Source of the DNA: a bacterium
Lineage (GTDB): Bacteria; Dependentiae; Babeliae; Babeliales; RVW-14
DNA length: 26,866 nt
Direction of reading: 5' to 3'
Assembly: GCA_010027825.1 (NCBI GenBank)
Contig: RGUK01000012.1
Coordinates: 1-26,866, forward strand
Shown here piece by piece: positions 6,184-14,416 of the stretch (positions are counted from its first letter, which is position 1; each line of letters opens with the position of its first letter). Below the pieces are notes generated by a model that was not told where the DNA came from, made no database searches, and worked only from the letters and a program-made list of their open reading frames with translations. Made by a program: the position numbers and the translations under genes.

Positions 6184-7620
6184 TCAGCTGTCTTTGAGGC
6201 CCAGTTTGAACCCCTCCATCATGCTCGGCCTGTCGACACAGCCGCGCACGACGGTAACCTTTTCTTTTGCCGCCGGCGCCCACGGCACCGACAGCATGGC
6301 AGCGGGCGAACCAATTTCCGGCGACCGAAATTTAACTCGGCTCGGATGATTGTGCAGCCAGATCAGCCGCTTAATCTTGGTTATATCCGCGAGCTGCCGA
6401 TACAGCAGTTCGCCGTCGTTGTCGCCAATGATCACGACGGCTTTAATCAACCACGTGCTGGCGCCCGTGGTGACCTGCTCGAACAGCGGAGAGATTTTCC
6501 GGAGTTCGGTCAGCTCAATCGCCGGCCGACCATTGAACCACGGAATGAACTCCACCTCCGACTCCACACAGCCGTTGCTGTGCGGGCAGACCAGCACGTC
6601 AGAGCCAGACACGCCGGCGTAGCCAGCCGCGTTTGCGATGTCGCACGCGGCTTTCGCCGTGCGTGCGCACGACGGGGAAATGTCCGGCAGAAACAACGTC
6701 ACCGGTCGACCGGTCACGCTGTCTTCTTTAAAGGCATTTCCCAACGGCCGGCGGGCCAGTTTCCGGGTCACAATCTTTTTGGCGCTCAAGATTGGAATTG
6801 GCCCGGACTGCCCGCCCGACGAACCCGCCGCGATAAGCAGGTTAATCAGCTCTGCCATTTTCTGGCGGAGCGCGGAGTCGACGCGTTCAAGCCGGGCCTC
6901 GGCGCCGGCAATTTGACCGCGAGCAACCCCGGAAACCTGCCCGGCCGCGTTTAACGACGACCGCGCGCGCTGCGCATCGCGACGAGCTTGGCGGGCCCGC
7001 TTGACAGCGTTTTGCGCGGCGCGGGCCTCCGGCGAACGCCCGCGACCGGGGCTTTCGCTTTTAGCCTGCTGCTCGGCGTTAGCTGCCCGAGCGGCTTCAA
7101 GCTGCCGCTCTGCCGCGTTCACCTTTTCGGCTGCCGCTTTTTGTTCGGCGGCCTTAATTGCCTCGGCGACGCCGCCCGGCTGCGGCTGGCCGTTAGGCTC
7201 GCCGCCCGGCGACTCCTGCTCGGAGACATTATCCCCGGAAGCTTCGCCAGAAGCCTCGCCGGAGGCCTCGCCCGGTTCGCCTGCCGAGTTGGGCTCAGCG
7301 GGCTGCCGGTCTTGCGATGCTTGCCCGCTGCCGTACAGCTCGGACAACTTTGTGCCCGCCCCGTACACCCCGGCGAAACTATCAATCATTCCGCCGGCGT
7401 CCTCGCGCGCCTGATCGCATCGCGAGCAGGGGCAAGACCGGCGAAAACAACCCGCCGACAACACGCAATTGCGGTCCTCGCGGAGCTGTGCGCCAAACAT
7501 CCAGTCGGCAAACAGATTTAACTCCGTTTGCTCCGCGGGCGACTTGGTCTCCACAAACGCCCCCGGCTTGCGGCGAGAAACCGCAAGCAACTTCTGCAAG
7601 TCTCGCAGCGTAAGTGCCAC
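6184..7620 (-). CDS. VWA-domain protein, partner of the MoxR-type ATPase
   Basis: The 478-residue protein ends in a von Willebrand factor A-like domain. TLFLPDISPSC contains the DxSxS metal-site motif (Asp313), and AVVIIGDNDGELL supplies a later acidic strand end, so binding of a divalent metal is likely. The N-terminal region carries a cysteine cluster at about 52-68 (C-x5-C-x4-C-x-C-x2-C) that could hold zinc or an Fe-S cluster. A low-complexity acidic Gly/Pro/Glu stretch with three EASG repeats follows, then a long Ala/Arg/Gln-rich helical segment. I place the start at the GTG at 7620, with AAGGAG seven bases upstream, rather than the longer frame from 7698 that crosses a perfect hairpin. 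MoxR ATPases commonly act on such VWA partners in chaperone or metal-insertion complexes. The substrate here is unknown. The gene ends the cassette. Confidence 0.7.
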   Translation of the reverse strand: MALTLRDLQKLLAVSRRKPGAFVETKSPAEQTELNLFADWMFGAQLREDRNCVLSAGCFRRSCPCSRCDQAREDAGGMIDSFAGVYGAGTKLSELYGSGQASQDRQPAEPNSAGEPGEASGEASGEASGDNVSEQESPGGEPNGQPQPGGVAEAIKAAEQKAAAEKVNAAERQLEAARAANAEQQAKSESPGRGRSPEARAAQNAVKRARQARRDAQRARSSLNAAGQVSGVARGQIAGAEARLERVDSALRQKMAELINLLIAAGSSGGQSGPIPILSAKKIVTRKLARRPLGNAFKEDSVTGRPVTLFLPDISPSCARTAKAACDIANAAGYAGVSGSDVLVCPHSNGCVESEVEFIPWFNGRPAIELTELRKISPLFEQVTTGASTWLIKAVVIIGDNDGELLYRQLADITKIKRLIWLHNHPSRVKFRSPEIGSPAAMLSVPWAPAAKEKVTVVRGCVDRPSMMEGFKLGLKDS

Positions 7621-7652
7621 TGCGGCTCTCCTTTCCGGCCGGCGTAGTCGTA

Positions 7653-7687
7653 GGGGGCGCGACCCCGCCGTAATAGGTCGCGCCCCC
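7653..7687 (-). other. Perfect 12-bp stem-loop between the ATPase and VWA genes
   Basis: GGGGGCGCGACC (7653-7664) is perfectly complementary to GGTCGCGCCCCC (7676-7687) with an 11-nt loop, in the 74-nt gap between the two genes. There is no U-run on either strand, so it is not a normal intrinsic terminator. It could be an RNA-processing or stability element that sets different levels of ATPase and VWA protein, or a partial terminator. Confidence 0.6.
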
Positions 7688-7694
7688 GTAAGCA

Positions 7695-8513
7695 TCACCG
7701 CCGGAATTCCGCATACAACGCGGATCCCGGCTGCCGCACGAGCTTTTGAATCGCTGCGCGGTCTTTGTCGCTCTTCACGAGAAACCCCTCGATCAGAGCG
7801 TCCACGTCGTCGGGTGACTTTGCCAGTCCGCGCGTCCGCAGGAGTTCCCGCAACTCCTGCAGACTGGGCCGAGACTCACCGCCAGTGCGCACGGCGTTAG
7901 CCATGCGCACCGCAAGTCGACAGGCGCCGCCCGGCGCACCCGTCGACTTCCGAAGAACGTCGATTTCGACGTTCTCCGGAAGAAACTGCATTTTCACGCG
8001 GAAGCAACGCCTTTTGATGGCGTCGGAGAGGTCGCCTTCCTCGTTGGCGGTGAGCACAACGAAGAGCTTCCTCAGGTCCGCCTGATGGAAGTTATGCCGA
8101 GCGTCCGGCACTCTTCCGTGCTGGAGGAAATCGAGAATTAATGCGTAGAACCGCGTTCCAGCCTTCTCGACTTCATCCAGCACCAGAACTACCTCGCGGT
8201 GCTTTGTGGCCTTGACAGCCTTGAGCACCTGCCCGTCGAGGTAGGCCTCGTCGGGGTGGGTGACGCCGACCGCCACGCGGCCGATGTCGACACCCTGGTT
8301 GACCTCTTCGTTGGTCAACCAGGAGTGGCACGGCACGAAGATGTGCTGCGCCTGCCGGCCGCGGGCAAAACATTCCGCGAAGAATGTCTTGCCCGTTCCG
8401 GGATCCCCCACCAACAGCGCCGCACGCAGCGTGTCAGTGATGAGCGCCAGGAACTTGGCCGCGAGGGTCTCCCCCCGCCGGGCAAAATAGCCCGGCAACT
8501 CCGCAACTTCCAC
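7695..8513 (-). CDS. MoxR-type AAA+ ATPase
   Basis: A 272-residue single-domain AAA+ ATPase. Walker A is GDPGTGKT (residues 36-43), Walker B is VVLVLDE with acidic Asp113/Glu114, sensor 1 is the Asn in VVLTANEEG, and an arginine pair in SDAIKRRCF is positioned as the finger contacting the neighbouring subunit's nucleotide. Compact size, no extra domains, and pairing with a VWA gene immediately downstream point to the MoxR branch, whose hexamers remodel protein complexes through VWA adaptors. Two GTG starts are possible. The first (8519) lies inside the Shine-Dalgarno GGAGGTGATC, so the second (8513) is preferred. Nine to fifteen bases separate it from the upstream gene, indicating co-translation. 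MoxR-like ATPases occur in phages, but I do not know one fixed in the neck gene block. Confidence 0.85.
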   Translation of the reverse strand: MEVAELPGYFARRGETLAAKFLALITDTLRAALLVGDPGTGKTFFAECFARGRQAQHIFVPCHSWLTNEEVNQGVDIGRVAVGVTHPDEAYLDGQVLKAVKATKHREVVLVLDEVEKAGTRFYALILDFLQHGRVPDARHNFHQADLRKLFVVLTANEEGDLSDAIKRRCFRVKMQFLPENVEIDVLRKSTGAPGGACRLAVRMANAVRTGGESRPSLQELRELLRTRGLAKSPDDVDALIEGFLVKSDKDRAAIQKLVRQPGSALYAEFRR

Positions 8514-8528
8514 GATCACCTCCAGTGG

Positions 8529-9023
8529 CTAGTTGTTACTGAACTTCGGCCAACAATCCCCGCCGCCGTCGGGCTTCTCGCCCTCGTTTTCGGGTTTGGC
8601 CGACTCGCCGCCCTGCTCCGCGGTTGCCGCCAAACCCTCCTCGAACAATTCTTCGGCGACGTACTCGAAATCGACGCCGGTCTCCAAGAAAGCTGTCAGC
8701 GCCGCGTTGATCAGCGGCAACGACATCCGCAGCTGGTCAGCCAGCGGCTTTGTTCGGGGCATTTTCTCCAACGTGCGGCCGGCCTGCACGAGCTCCTTGC
8801 TCGCGGTCATCAGGCAGCTGGCCACAACCATCCTGGCCCACATAGCCAGCGCCTCCTTGGCCGCGGCCACGTCCTTTTCGGACGTGGCCCACTCGACGCC
8901 GAGCCGCACACGCGTCGCTTCGATCTCGTCGAACGGGACCGGTTCCCCGGCCCTTCGCCGCGCCTTGACGTTTTCGATCATCCGGTCTCGGATGAACTTC
9001 GTGCCGGAATCAACAGCCTTCAT
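8529..9023 (-). CDS. Unknown protein, first gene of the MoxR-VWA cassette
   Basis: I do not recognise this 164-residue protein. It starts with a good Shine-Dalgarno (AGGAG seven bases before the ATG) and its stop lies just before the ATPase start, so the two are probably translated together. Residues 1-130 are predicted mostly helical and charged, with an amphipathic segment around AKEALAMWARMVVASCL and repeated leucines after it. The last 30 residues are an acidic, Gly/Glu/Pro-rich disordered tail ending CWPKFSNN. No signal peptide or membrane segment is visible. By position it may be the third component or substrate adaptor of the ATPase-VWA complex, but nothing in the sequence shows this directly. 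Confidence 0.6.
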   Translation of the reverse strand: MKAVDSGTKFIRDRMIENVKARRRAGEPVPFDEIEATRVRLGVEWATSEKDVAAAKEALAMWARMVVASCLMTASKELVQAGRTLEKMPRTKPLADQLRMSLPLINAALTAFLETGVDFEYVAEELFEEGLAATAEQGGESAKPENEGEKPDGGGDCWPKFSNN

Positions 9024-9125
9024 TTATCAACTCCTGCGTAAGAATGAATTGAACACCAGAGGACCAATAAATATGCCCTAATTTTTGCGAATATTTAGTA
9101 CTCAGCCGCCAGCCCGGTAAAACGC

Positions 9126-9151
9126 AAAAACCCGGCTTTCGCCGGGTTTTT
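9126..9151 (-). terminator. Intrinsic terminator after the neck gene
   Basis: AAAAACCCGGC pairs with GCCGGGTTTTT around a 4-nt loop. On the minus strand the loop is GAAA (a GNRA tetraloop) followed by a T5 run, so it terminates the gene ending at 9189. With T6 on the plus strand it could work in both directions. It isolates the downstream three-gene cassette, which must then have its own promoter in 9024-9125. I see no clear consensus there. Confidence 0.85.
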
Positions 9152-9188
9152 TAAGCATTTTCCATTCTCCAGAACGAGATACAGCCGC

Positions 9189-10199
9189 TTAGTAGCGAAT
9201 ACGAATTGCGTCTGTATACGCGCTGTATTTGTACGTGCTTGTAACTTCGCCGTAGCAGCTTTCCAAATTAATGCTGGCTTTTGTTGCTCGCACCCATTCG
9301 CGGTAAGCCTGCCATCGCGTTTGGCCCGCCCGCTCGTAACTCGCTTCTTTATTTTGGTCGTTAATGGCTACTCCACCCGCCGAATAATCAAGCTGGTTAC
9401 GCCGAAATTGCTCTGCGACCATAAAAAACAAATTTGCGCAAATACCTTCCAGCCAGTGATAGCGGAAAGGAAAATTTTGCGTGTTATAGATCTGATCAAG
9501 CGGCGGCGGAATTTCGTTCCAATACATCACCGGCCGACTAATCGCTAGCGCAATCTCCGCGTCATCAAACATTAAATGCTCTAAAAGATAACTTTCGGCC
9601 GGGCTGGAGTCGCGCAAATGCAGGCGAATTTCTGCAATGCTGGGCGGCCCTCCAATATCGCTCGGCGGCCCAAATGTGCTTCGGTTAATAACTAAATAAA
9701 AGGTATTTGAGAAAATTACGCAGGCGGATTCTGTGGGGGTTGCCGGTACAGTTGTCAGCGCCATTTCCGCGTAATAAATGCCGGGCGTATTTACCATACT
9801 AGGCGTCAATTGCGCTTGAACCTTACCAGTTAGCGCGTCAGAAATAGTCGCGGGCACCGATAAGACGGCCCGCTCATTGCCTAACGACATCTGCTCTTTT
9901 AAACGCAGCGTAAACGCAAATAGCGGATTATCAGGATCAACGCCGGGTAGACAACCAGTTAAATCAACCGGATTGCCGGCGTTGTCGATCATTTGCCAAT
10001 TAATCGTCGCGCACTGGCCTTGTGTTATTTGCATCGCCCGCATACGAGTTAACACCGGCAGGCTGTTAGTCGTGGCGATCAGCGCGCTAATTACGTTCTG
10101 TCCGGCGCACGTTACCGGCGTTAAGCTGGTCGGAGCCGCAGAGATATTTGGATCGCATGTGACGAGCGGGTGCGACGTTGGCGTGGCGATAACAACCAT
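9189..10199 (-). CDS. Head-tail adaptor/neck protein with Ig-like N-terminal domain
   Basis: The 336-residue protein has two parts. Residues about 50-175 look like an Ig-type beta sandwich of the baseplate-upper-protein kind: QGQCATINWQMIDNAGNPVD, a LRLKEQM strand, then an exposed turn and YYAEMALT. Residues about 183-330 are helical, starting with AEIRLHLRDSSPAESYLLE and FDDAEIALAISRPVMYWNE, and ending with RWQAYREWVRATKASIN. I associate this latter pattern with adaptor or neck proteins that sit under the portal in large myoviruses. The start has a strong GGAGGAGG. The gene lies downstream of the head genes, is flanked by terminators on both sides, and is followed in the same direction by the MoxR cassette and then further neck genes. 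Confidence 0.55.
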   Translation of the reverse strand: MVVIATPTSHPLVTCDPNISAAPTSLTPVTCAGQNVISALIATTNSLPVLTRMRAMQITQGQCATINWQMIDNAGNPVDLTGCLPGVDPDNPLFAFTLRLKEQMSLGNERAVLSVPATISDALTGKVQAQLTPSMVNTPGIYYAEMALTTVPATPTESACVIFSNTFYLVINRSTFGPPSDIGGPPSIAEIRLHLRDSSPAESYLLEHLMFDDAEIALAISRPVMYWNEIPPPLDQIYNTQNFPFRYHWLEGICANLFFMVAEQFRRNQLDYSAGGVAINDQNKEASYERAGQTRWQAYREWVRATKASINLESCYGEVTSTYKYSAYTDAIRIRY

Positions 10200-10240
10200 A
10201 AACCCTCCTCCCGCATTGTTAACAACCTAAGTATACAAAT

Positions 10241-10273
10241 AAAAAAGGCTGGCCAGTAATAGGCCAGCCTTTT
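10241..10273 (-). terminator. Bidirectional-looking terminator after the head operon
   Basis: AAAAGGCTGGCC (10243-10254) and GGCCAGCCTTTT (10262-10273) form a perfect 12-bp stem with a 7-nt loop. On the minus strand the stem is followed by TTTTTT in total, a standard intrinsic terminator for the head gene unit ending at 10299. The plus strand has only four T. Confidence 0.85.
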
Positions 10274-10298
10274 CGTGAGAAAACAAAATAAACTGTTA

Positions 10299-10655
10299 TC
10301 ACGGAGCGGGGGCGTCGTTCTGAACAAAGTTGCCGCCGCCGGTGTACGACGGAGCCGTTGTCCCAAGCACGCGACCCTGCAGCGCCAGTTCCGCCGTCGT
10401 GGTGCCGGCCTCGTCAAGAAGATAAACCGAAGGCGATTTAACAATCGCGAGCGCCCCGGAGGTCAAGGCGCGCTCAAGCGCCTTGAACTGCCGCTGCGAC
10501 CGCTTCGTGCCGAGCTTCGTGACGAGGTCGCCCGGTTGCGAGTAGGTGGCATTGTTGTCCAGCCGCTTGCCCCGGACGCCCAGAAAGCCAAATACGATTG
10601 ACTGTCCGGAAACGTTTTTGACCGTTGTGTAAAGGTCAGTTGTGGTATTAGACAT
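10299..10655 (-). CDS. Small virion-associated protein of the head block
   Basis: This 118-residue protein starts behind a GGAG (TAATGGAGTAACTT) and ends just before the head-unit terminator. It contains a beta-rich start (KNVSGQSIVFGFLGVRGKRL), a central QFKALERALTSG helix, and a PSVYLLDE strand. The C-terminus is Ala/Gly/Pro-rich. The pattern (short strand, Gly-Asp-Leu motif, helix, strand) is one I have seen in small proteins close to the capsid gene in large phages, but I cannot name a function. Neighbours suggest a head or neck accessory. Confidence 0.6.
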   Translation of the reverse strand: MSNTTTDLYTTVKNVSGQSIVFGFLGVRGKRLDNNATYSQPGDLVTKLGTKRSQRQFKALERALTSGALAIVKSPSVYLLDEAGTTTAELALQGRVLGTTAPSYTGGGNFVQNDAPAP

Positions 10656-10666
10656 AAGTTACTCCA

Positions 10667-11059
10667 TTATTGCCGACCGGCCTGAGCCGCCGCAGCCTGC
10701 ACAGCCTGCAACGTCAGTACGGCGTTTGCTACTTCCGGGCTATTCGCTGCCGCGGTCGCCATCCCACGAAACGCGGCTTCCTTTTCCTGCATTACCGGCG
10801 CGCCCGTACGCGCCGCAAGCAGCGCGGACAACTGCGCGTTGGCGACGGCCAACTCGGATACCTGGTCCGCGGCGGTCTTTTCCTGGTCCAACGTATAGTT
10901 GGCCAGAAGATTTTGACCCAATGCCCACAATTCGGCGGCTTCCTGCTCGGACCGCGTATGAATGCCCGCCGCAGCGAGCTTTTCAAAAAAGTGCGGACCG
11001 GAAACATTAGCCACAATCGTGTGCACCGCCTGCGCTACCGCGGTGTCAATCGTATCCAT
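10667..11059 (-). CDS. Small helical head-block protein, unknown function
   Basis: The 130-residue protein lies directly behind the major capsid gene and starts with AAAGGAGCGTTTGT before its ATG. It is Ala/Gln/Glu-rich and almost entirely helical, with a possible coiled-coil middle (EKTAADQVSELAVANAQLSA). No Cys, membrane segment or recognised domain is present. Gene order suggests a minor head or assembly protein. Its function is unknown. Confidence 0.55.
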   Translation of the reverse strand: MDTIDTAVAQAVHTIVANVSGPHFFEKLAAAGIHTRSEQEAAELWALGQNLLANYTLDQEKTAADQVSELAVANAQLSALLAARTGAPVMQEKEAAFRGMATAAANSPEVANAVLTLQAVQAAAAQAGRQ

Positions 11060-11091
11060 ACAAACGCTCCTTTGTAATTAATTAAGCCGCA

Positions 11092-12018
11092 TCACAGGAA
11101 ATCAACACGAGCCAGACCGTTCGTATGACCGAACGAGCCGCCCTGCGTGTTGTACGCAAAGTACTCAAGCATGAACGCCTCGCGACGGATGTACATCGTG
11201 GTGGGCTCAAGCTCGTAGTTCTTGCCGATAAACTTCGGCGATGCAAACATAAACAGCGAATCGTCGGGCACAAGGTCCCGCTTGATCGTGACAATCCAGC
11301 GGCAGTTGAGGAAGTTGGCTTCCGCCCAGCCGTTCTTGATGATGTCCTGCGAAAAGTCACCGCCCATTTCGTCGCGGCCGAACTTCAGGAGCTCCTTGAT
11401 CGTGATGTTATTCACGAGGCAAGTCTCAACCTCGAAGTGCGACGGAGTCCGGGGCATAATCTTCAGGGCGTCAACCAGCGTCTCGCGGGTGATGCCGCCG
11501 TAGATCTGCTCGTACTGCACCGCGCCGCTCGCCACGTTCGCGACACCCGGAGTGGGCAGCACGGCGTTAAAGGCGGCAATAAACTTGCCGTCCTCTTCCG
11601 CCAGCATGTCCTTGATCATGTTGTCGCTGAGAACCTGACGAATGTCGATCACGTACGTACGCAGCTCGTCGACGTCTTTCACAGCGCGGGGCGACACGAT
11701 CCGGTCAAACATGACGCGGTAGCGCGGGCCACGGATGTAAAAGTTGATCGGGAGCGTCGCGAACGGAAGCGACACAGCCGCCGGGGAATCGGGTTCCTTG
11801 TCGACAATCTTAACCGGCTTGTCGGTATCGACCTGCCGATCGAGTTCGTCGTTGGTGATGGTCAGCGGCGGCATAATCCGCCGATAAAACCCATCTTCAC
11901 GCATCTTGGTGCGCGTGAAATCGTTAACCGCGTCGATCGCCTGCTTCTGCATGCCAGGCGTATCAAGCTGCTCGAACAGAGTCTCGTTCAGCAGCTGAAT
12001 TTCTTGCTGAGTCGGCAT
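11092..12018 (-). CDS. Major capsid protein (HK97-like fold)
   Basis: The 308-residue protein is the best match in the window for the major capsid subunit. It is preceded by protease and scaffold-like genes, has a very strong Shine-Dalgarno (GGAGGTTTTACA-ATG), and its codon usage is GC-rich and regular, as for highly expressed genes. Residues about 1-55 are helical and charged, like the arm region. A central helix (VDELRTYVIDIRQVLSDNMI) may be the spine helix. The end has the P-domain strand series (IVTIKRDLVPDDSLFMFA, then IGKNYELE) and finishes FGHTNGLARVDFL, a pattern seen in many tailed-phage capsid proteins. There is no obvious N-terminal scaffold domain. Confidence 0.8.
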   Translation of the reverse strand: MPTQQEIQLLNETLFEQLDTPGMQKQAIDAVNDFTRTKMREDGFYRRIMPPLTITNDELDRQVDTDKPVKIVDKEPDSPAAVSLPFATLPINFYIRGPRYRVMFDRIVSPRAVKDVDELRTYVIDIRQVLSDNMIKDMLAEEDGKFIAAFNAVLPTPGVANVASGAVQYEQIYGGITRETLVDALKIMPRTPSHFEVETCLVNNITIKELLKFGRDEMGGDFSQDIIKNGWAEANFLNCRWIVTIKRDLVPDDSLFMFASPKFIGKNYELEPTTMYIRREAFMLEYFAYNTQGGSFGHTNGLARVDFL

Positions 12019-12062
12019 TGTAAAACCTCCGTGTTATTACTGATTTAAAGGGTTAGTTGAGT

Positions 12063-12617
12063 TCACGGCGTCCAGTTAGCCGCGCCGGGGAGCCACACAG
12101 TCCAGAACGACAACGACAGAACGTTGTTGTGGTTCCGAACGCTGCCGCTCGATACGACGCCGACCACCGGCCTTACGTACTGGGTTACGCTAGCATTTGT
12201 GAGCACGCCGTCGGTCGCCGCCGGCGTGGCAGTCCGAGTAGCGGTCAGGAGATCGCCAGGCGCGTAGGTCTGAGTCGAATCAAACTCCGTGCTGGCAATT
12301 TCATAACCGCCGGTCGCCACGAGGCCGGACAGCTTACCAGTCGGGGCAATCGCCTGGTGCATGAACCGACCGGACGCCGTGGTGCCCGGATTGCTGACGT
12401 CGGCATCCGTGGAGCCGTTCAACAGGAAAATCGCAACATTCGTCTTGTGCACGCCGGGCACAAAGAAACCGGTCGAATTCACGAACACCACGCGGCCGCG
12501 GGGCAGCGCGAAGCTAATGCTGGGATCCAGCTTGGCGCTGTAATCCAGCGACGCCATGTCGAACCAGCCCTTTTTAACATCAAGGCCGTGCTCAAAAATC
12601 AGGTCGGGAGCGGGCAT
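12063..12617 (-). CDS. Capsid-associated/decoration-like protein (tentative)
   Basis: The 184-residue protein precedes the capsid gene in the operon and has the same strong translation signal (ACTGGAGGTTTAACA-ATG). It is beta-rich, with many Ser/Thr/Gly and Val-rich strands (SFALPRGRVVFVNSTGFFVPG; YVRPVVGVVSSGSVRNHNN) and few charged helices. This fits a head decoration or cement protein, which are often coded beside the major capsid gene. No signature motif confirms it. Confidence 0.55.
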   Translation of the reverse strand: MPAPDLIFEHGLDVKKGWFDMASLDYSAKLDPSISFALPRGRVVFVNSTGFFVPGVHKTNVAIFLLNGSTDADVSNPGTTASGRFMHQAIAPTGKLSGLVATGGYEIASTEFDSTQTYAPGDLLTATRTATPAATDGVLTNASVTQYVRPVVGVVSSGSVRNHNNVLSLSFWTVWLPGAANWTP

Positions 12618-12662
12618 TGTTAAACCTCCAGTGAGTAAATGTAAATTTCGGTGTGTCTACGA

Positions 12663-13088
12663 TCAGGCCGTGGGCGGATTTAAACCAAGACCCGTGAACA
12701 ACTTCACGTCGGAAGCCTTGAGGCGACCATCGCGGGCACCCACGTACCCGCTCGTCAGGCTGCTCGACGGGTCGTAGCCGGCGGTTTTCGTCGCCACCGG
12801 TGTACCCAGCCGAGCCAGTTCAGCCGCGTTTTTATGCGCAGCTAATTTGATTACAAGTTCCATAGTACGAACCGGATCACGCAGAGCAGAAGCCAGCGCC
12901 TCTTTCTGCTGCGGTTCAATCCGCTCGTTGTCGACGCAGGCAGCAACCGCGGCAGGAATTAACTTAGCAAGCTTTTCCTGCTGCTCGTCGCGAACCTTGA
13001 GTTCGGCGGCGGCTTTAGTCATCGCGGCATCGGAGTAGCCGATGTAGTCGATGATTTTCTGCACAAGTTCGTTATTGACCGTAGACAT
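12663..13088 (-). CDS. Small head-block protein, unknown function
   Basis: The 141-residue protein starts with GCACGGAGGTTTTTA before its ATG and ends 45 bases upstream of the next gene. Residues 1-95 are helical and charged, with an Ala-rich middle (EKLAKLIPAAVAACVDNER) and RTMELVIKLAAH. The C-terminal third is disordered and Ser/Gly-rich. The mixed helical-then-flexible build fits a small assembly or head-associated protein. No family is recognised. Confidence 0.55.
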   Translation of the reverse strand: MSTVNNELVQKIIDYIGYSDAAMTKAAAELKVRDEQQEKLAKLIPAAVAACVDNERIEPQQKEALASALRDPVRTMELVIKLAAHKNAAELARLGTPVATKTAGYDPSSSLTSGYVGARDGRLKASDVKLFTGLGLNPPTA

Positions 13089-13106
13089 TAAAAACCTCCG
13101 TGCTAA

Positions 13107-14366
13107 TTAGCGGGTGACGAGTTCGAGAACATGCTGTTTCATCATGTCCCGGAGCTCGCGCGACTTTTTCGTGCGGGCTTCTTTAAACTGAAATTTGCCG
13201 GCGTGCTTGAAATTCAAAACAGCCTGACCAACCGTGATCATGTCCTTGGTCCGCTGATCAGAAGCGGTCTTGCCGGTTACGCCAGCGTCGGAGGGATTCA
13301 AATCACCGCCGCCGTCGGCCTGCGACTGCGCAGCGTGAATTAAAGCCTCCGGCGGAATTCCAAGCTCTTCCAAAGCCATAGCCAGCTCTTGCATGGCCGC
13401 GTCTTCATCCCCGCCAGCAGGGGCGCCGCCTATATCGTCGCCGCCGTCCTGCATCATGGCCTCAAGACCTGCCGGAGCAGCCGCGCCAGCCGCAGCGCCG
13501 GTTGTCTCCGGGCCGCCGTGATCTTCGCCCTCAGCCGCGTCATCAGTCGGATCAGCCTCGGCCGACTTCTGATAAACGTACCCGAGCACTAAATCAGCCA
13601 TGGCGTCGGCCTCGCGAAGCGCATTCGCGCAAATTTCCTGAACAGCCGCCTCGGACGCTTCCTTGTCCCAACCCAGATGCGCGGCTAACTCGTAGCCAGC
13701 GCGGAACGCGGCGGCCTTATCTTCAGTCTCCGGCTCTTTTTCCATTTCCGGTTTATTGGCCGGCATGGTGTCGCAGTCTTTGCCCTCGGCCGGCTTCTTG
13801 TCTTTCTTCTCTTCAATCTTCTTCTTCAAAAATTCCGGCATTTCCGAGGCCTTGACCAGCGAGTTCTCGCCAAAATTAATCAAATTCGCGAGAATGTCGT
13901 TGCCAAGCGTTCCGGCTTTCGCGCAGGCTTCTTTAAACGAAACGCCGCTGTACTTTTCGCCGTCATTCGCCTTGACCGGCGACGAAGTGCCCGGATCGTC
14001 CTTCGTGCCTTTAAAATCTTTTTCGTTGGCCGGATCTTCGCCGGTCGGTTTAGCCGACACGCCAATGTTCAGTTGCACGTCGTTCTGACGACCGTCTTGC
14101 GACAGTTCGGGCGTGTTATCAACCGCCACAACGCCCTCTTGCTTCTTGACATCGGCCTCGTTCTCACGGGACCGCTCACCTTCGTGCGCCGGCTGCGCGT
14201 CGTTATCAACGTTCGCGGAGGGGTGCGAAGACGCGCCAAGATAAGTGCCCGGGTCGGCAGGCGTGGGGCTCGCCGACTTTGCGCCGGCAACCTTCATAGC
14301 TCCCTGCGAAATTTCTTCGGTGAGCGCGTTTAACTGAGCGAAGAGGGATCGTTGCATCCGTGCCAT
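13107..14366 (-). CDS. Acidic scaffold-like or head-assembly protein (tentative)
   Basis: The 419-residue protein lies just after the prohead protease and before the capsid genes, the usual place for the internal scaffold. It is very acidic and low in hydrophobics, with long disordered stretches rich in Ala, Asp, Glu, Gly and Lys, a KKK-rich basic patch around 210-220, a helical AAFRAGYELAAHLGWDKEAS segment, and a basic helical end (KSRELRDMMKQHVLELVTR). Such composition is common for scaffolds or core proteins that are later cleaved. I chose the ATG at 14366 because AAGGAGACAAAA precedes it. Extension to 14483 would lack this signal and overlap the protease gene. Confidence 0.55.
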   Translation of the reverse strand: MARMQRSLFAQLNALTEEISQGAMKVAGAKSASPTPADPGTYLGASSHPSANVDNDAQPAHEGERSRENEADVKKQEGVVAVDNTPELSQDGRQNDVQLNIGVSAKPTGEDPANEKDFKGTKDDPGTSSPVKANDGEKYSGVSFKEACAKAGTLGNDILANLINFGENSLVKASEMPEFLKKKIEEKKDKKPAEGKDCDTMPANKPEMEKEPETEDKAAAFRAGYELAAHLGWDKEASEAAVQEICANALREADAMADLVLGYVYQKSAEADPTDDAAEGEDHGGPETTGAAAGAAAPAGLEAMMQDGGDDIGGAPAGGDEDAAMQELAMALEELGIPPEALIHAAQSQADGGGDLNPSDAGVTGKTASDQRTKDMITVGQAVLNFKHAGKFQFKEARTKKSRELRDMMKQHVLELVTR

Positions 14367-14416
14367 TTTTGTCTCCTTTAGGGCCAAATCGTTTACGACG
14401 ACTGAAGGCCGCTTAA

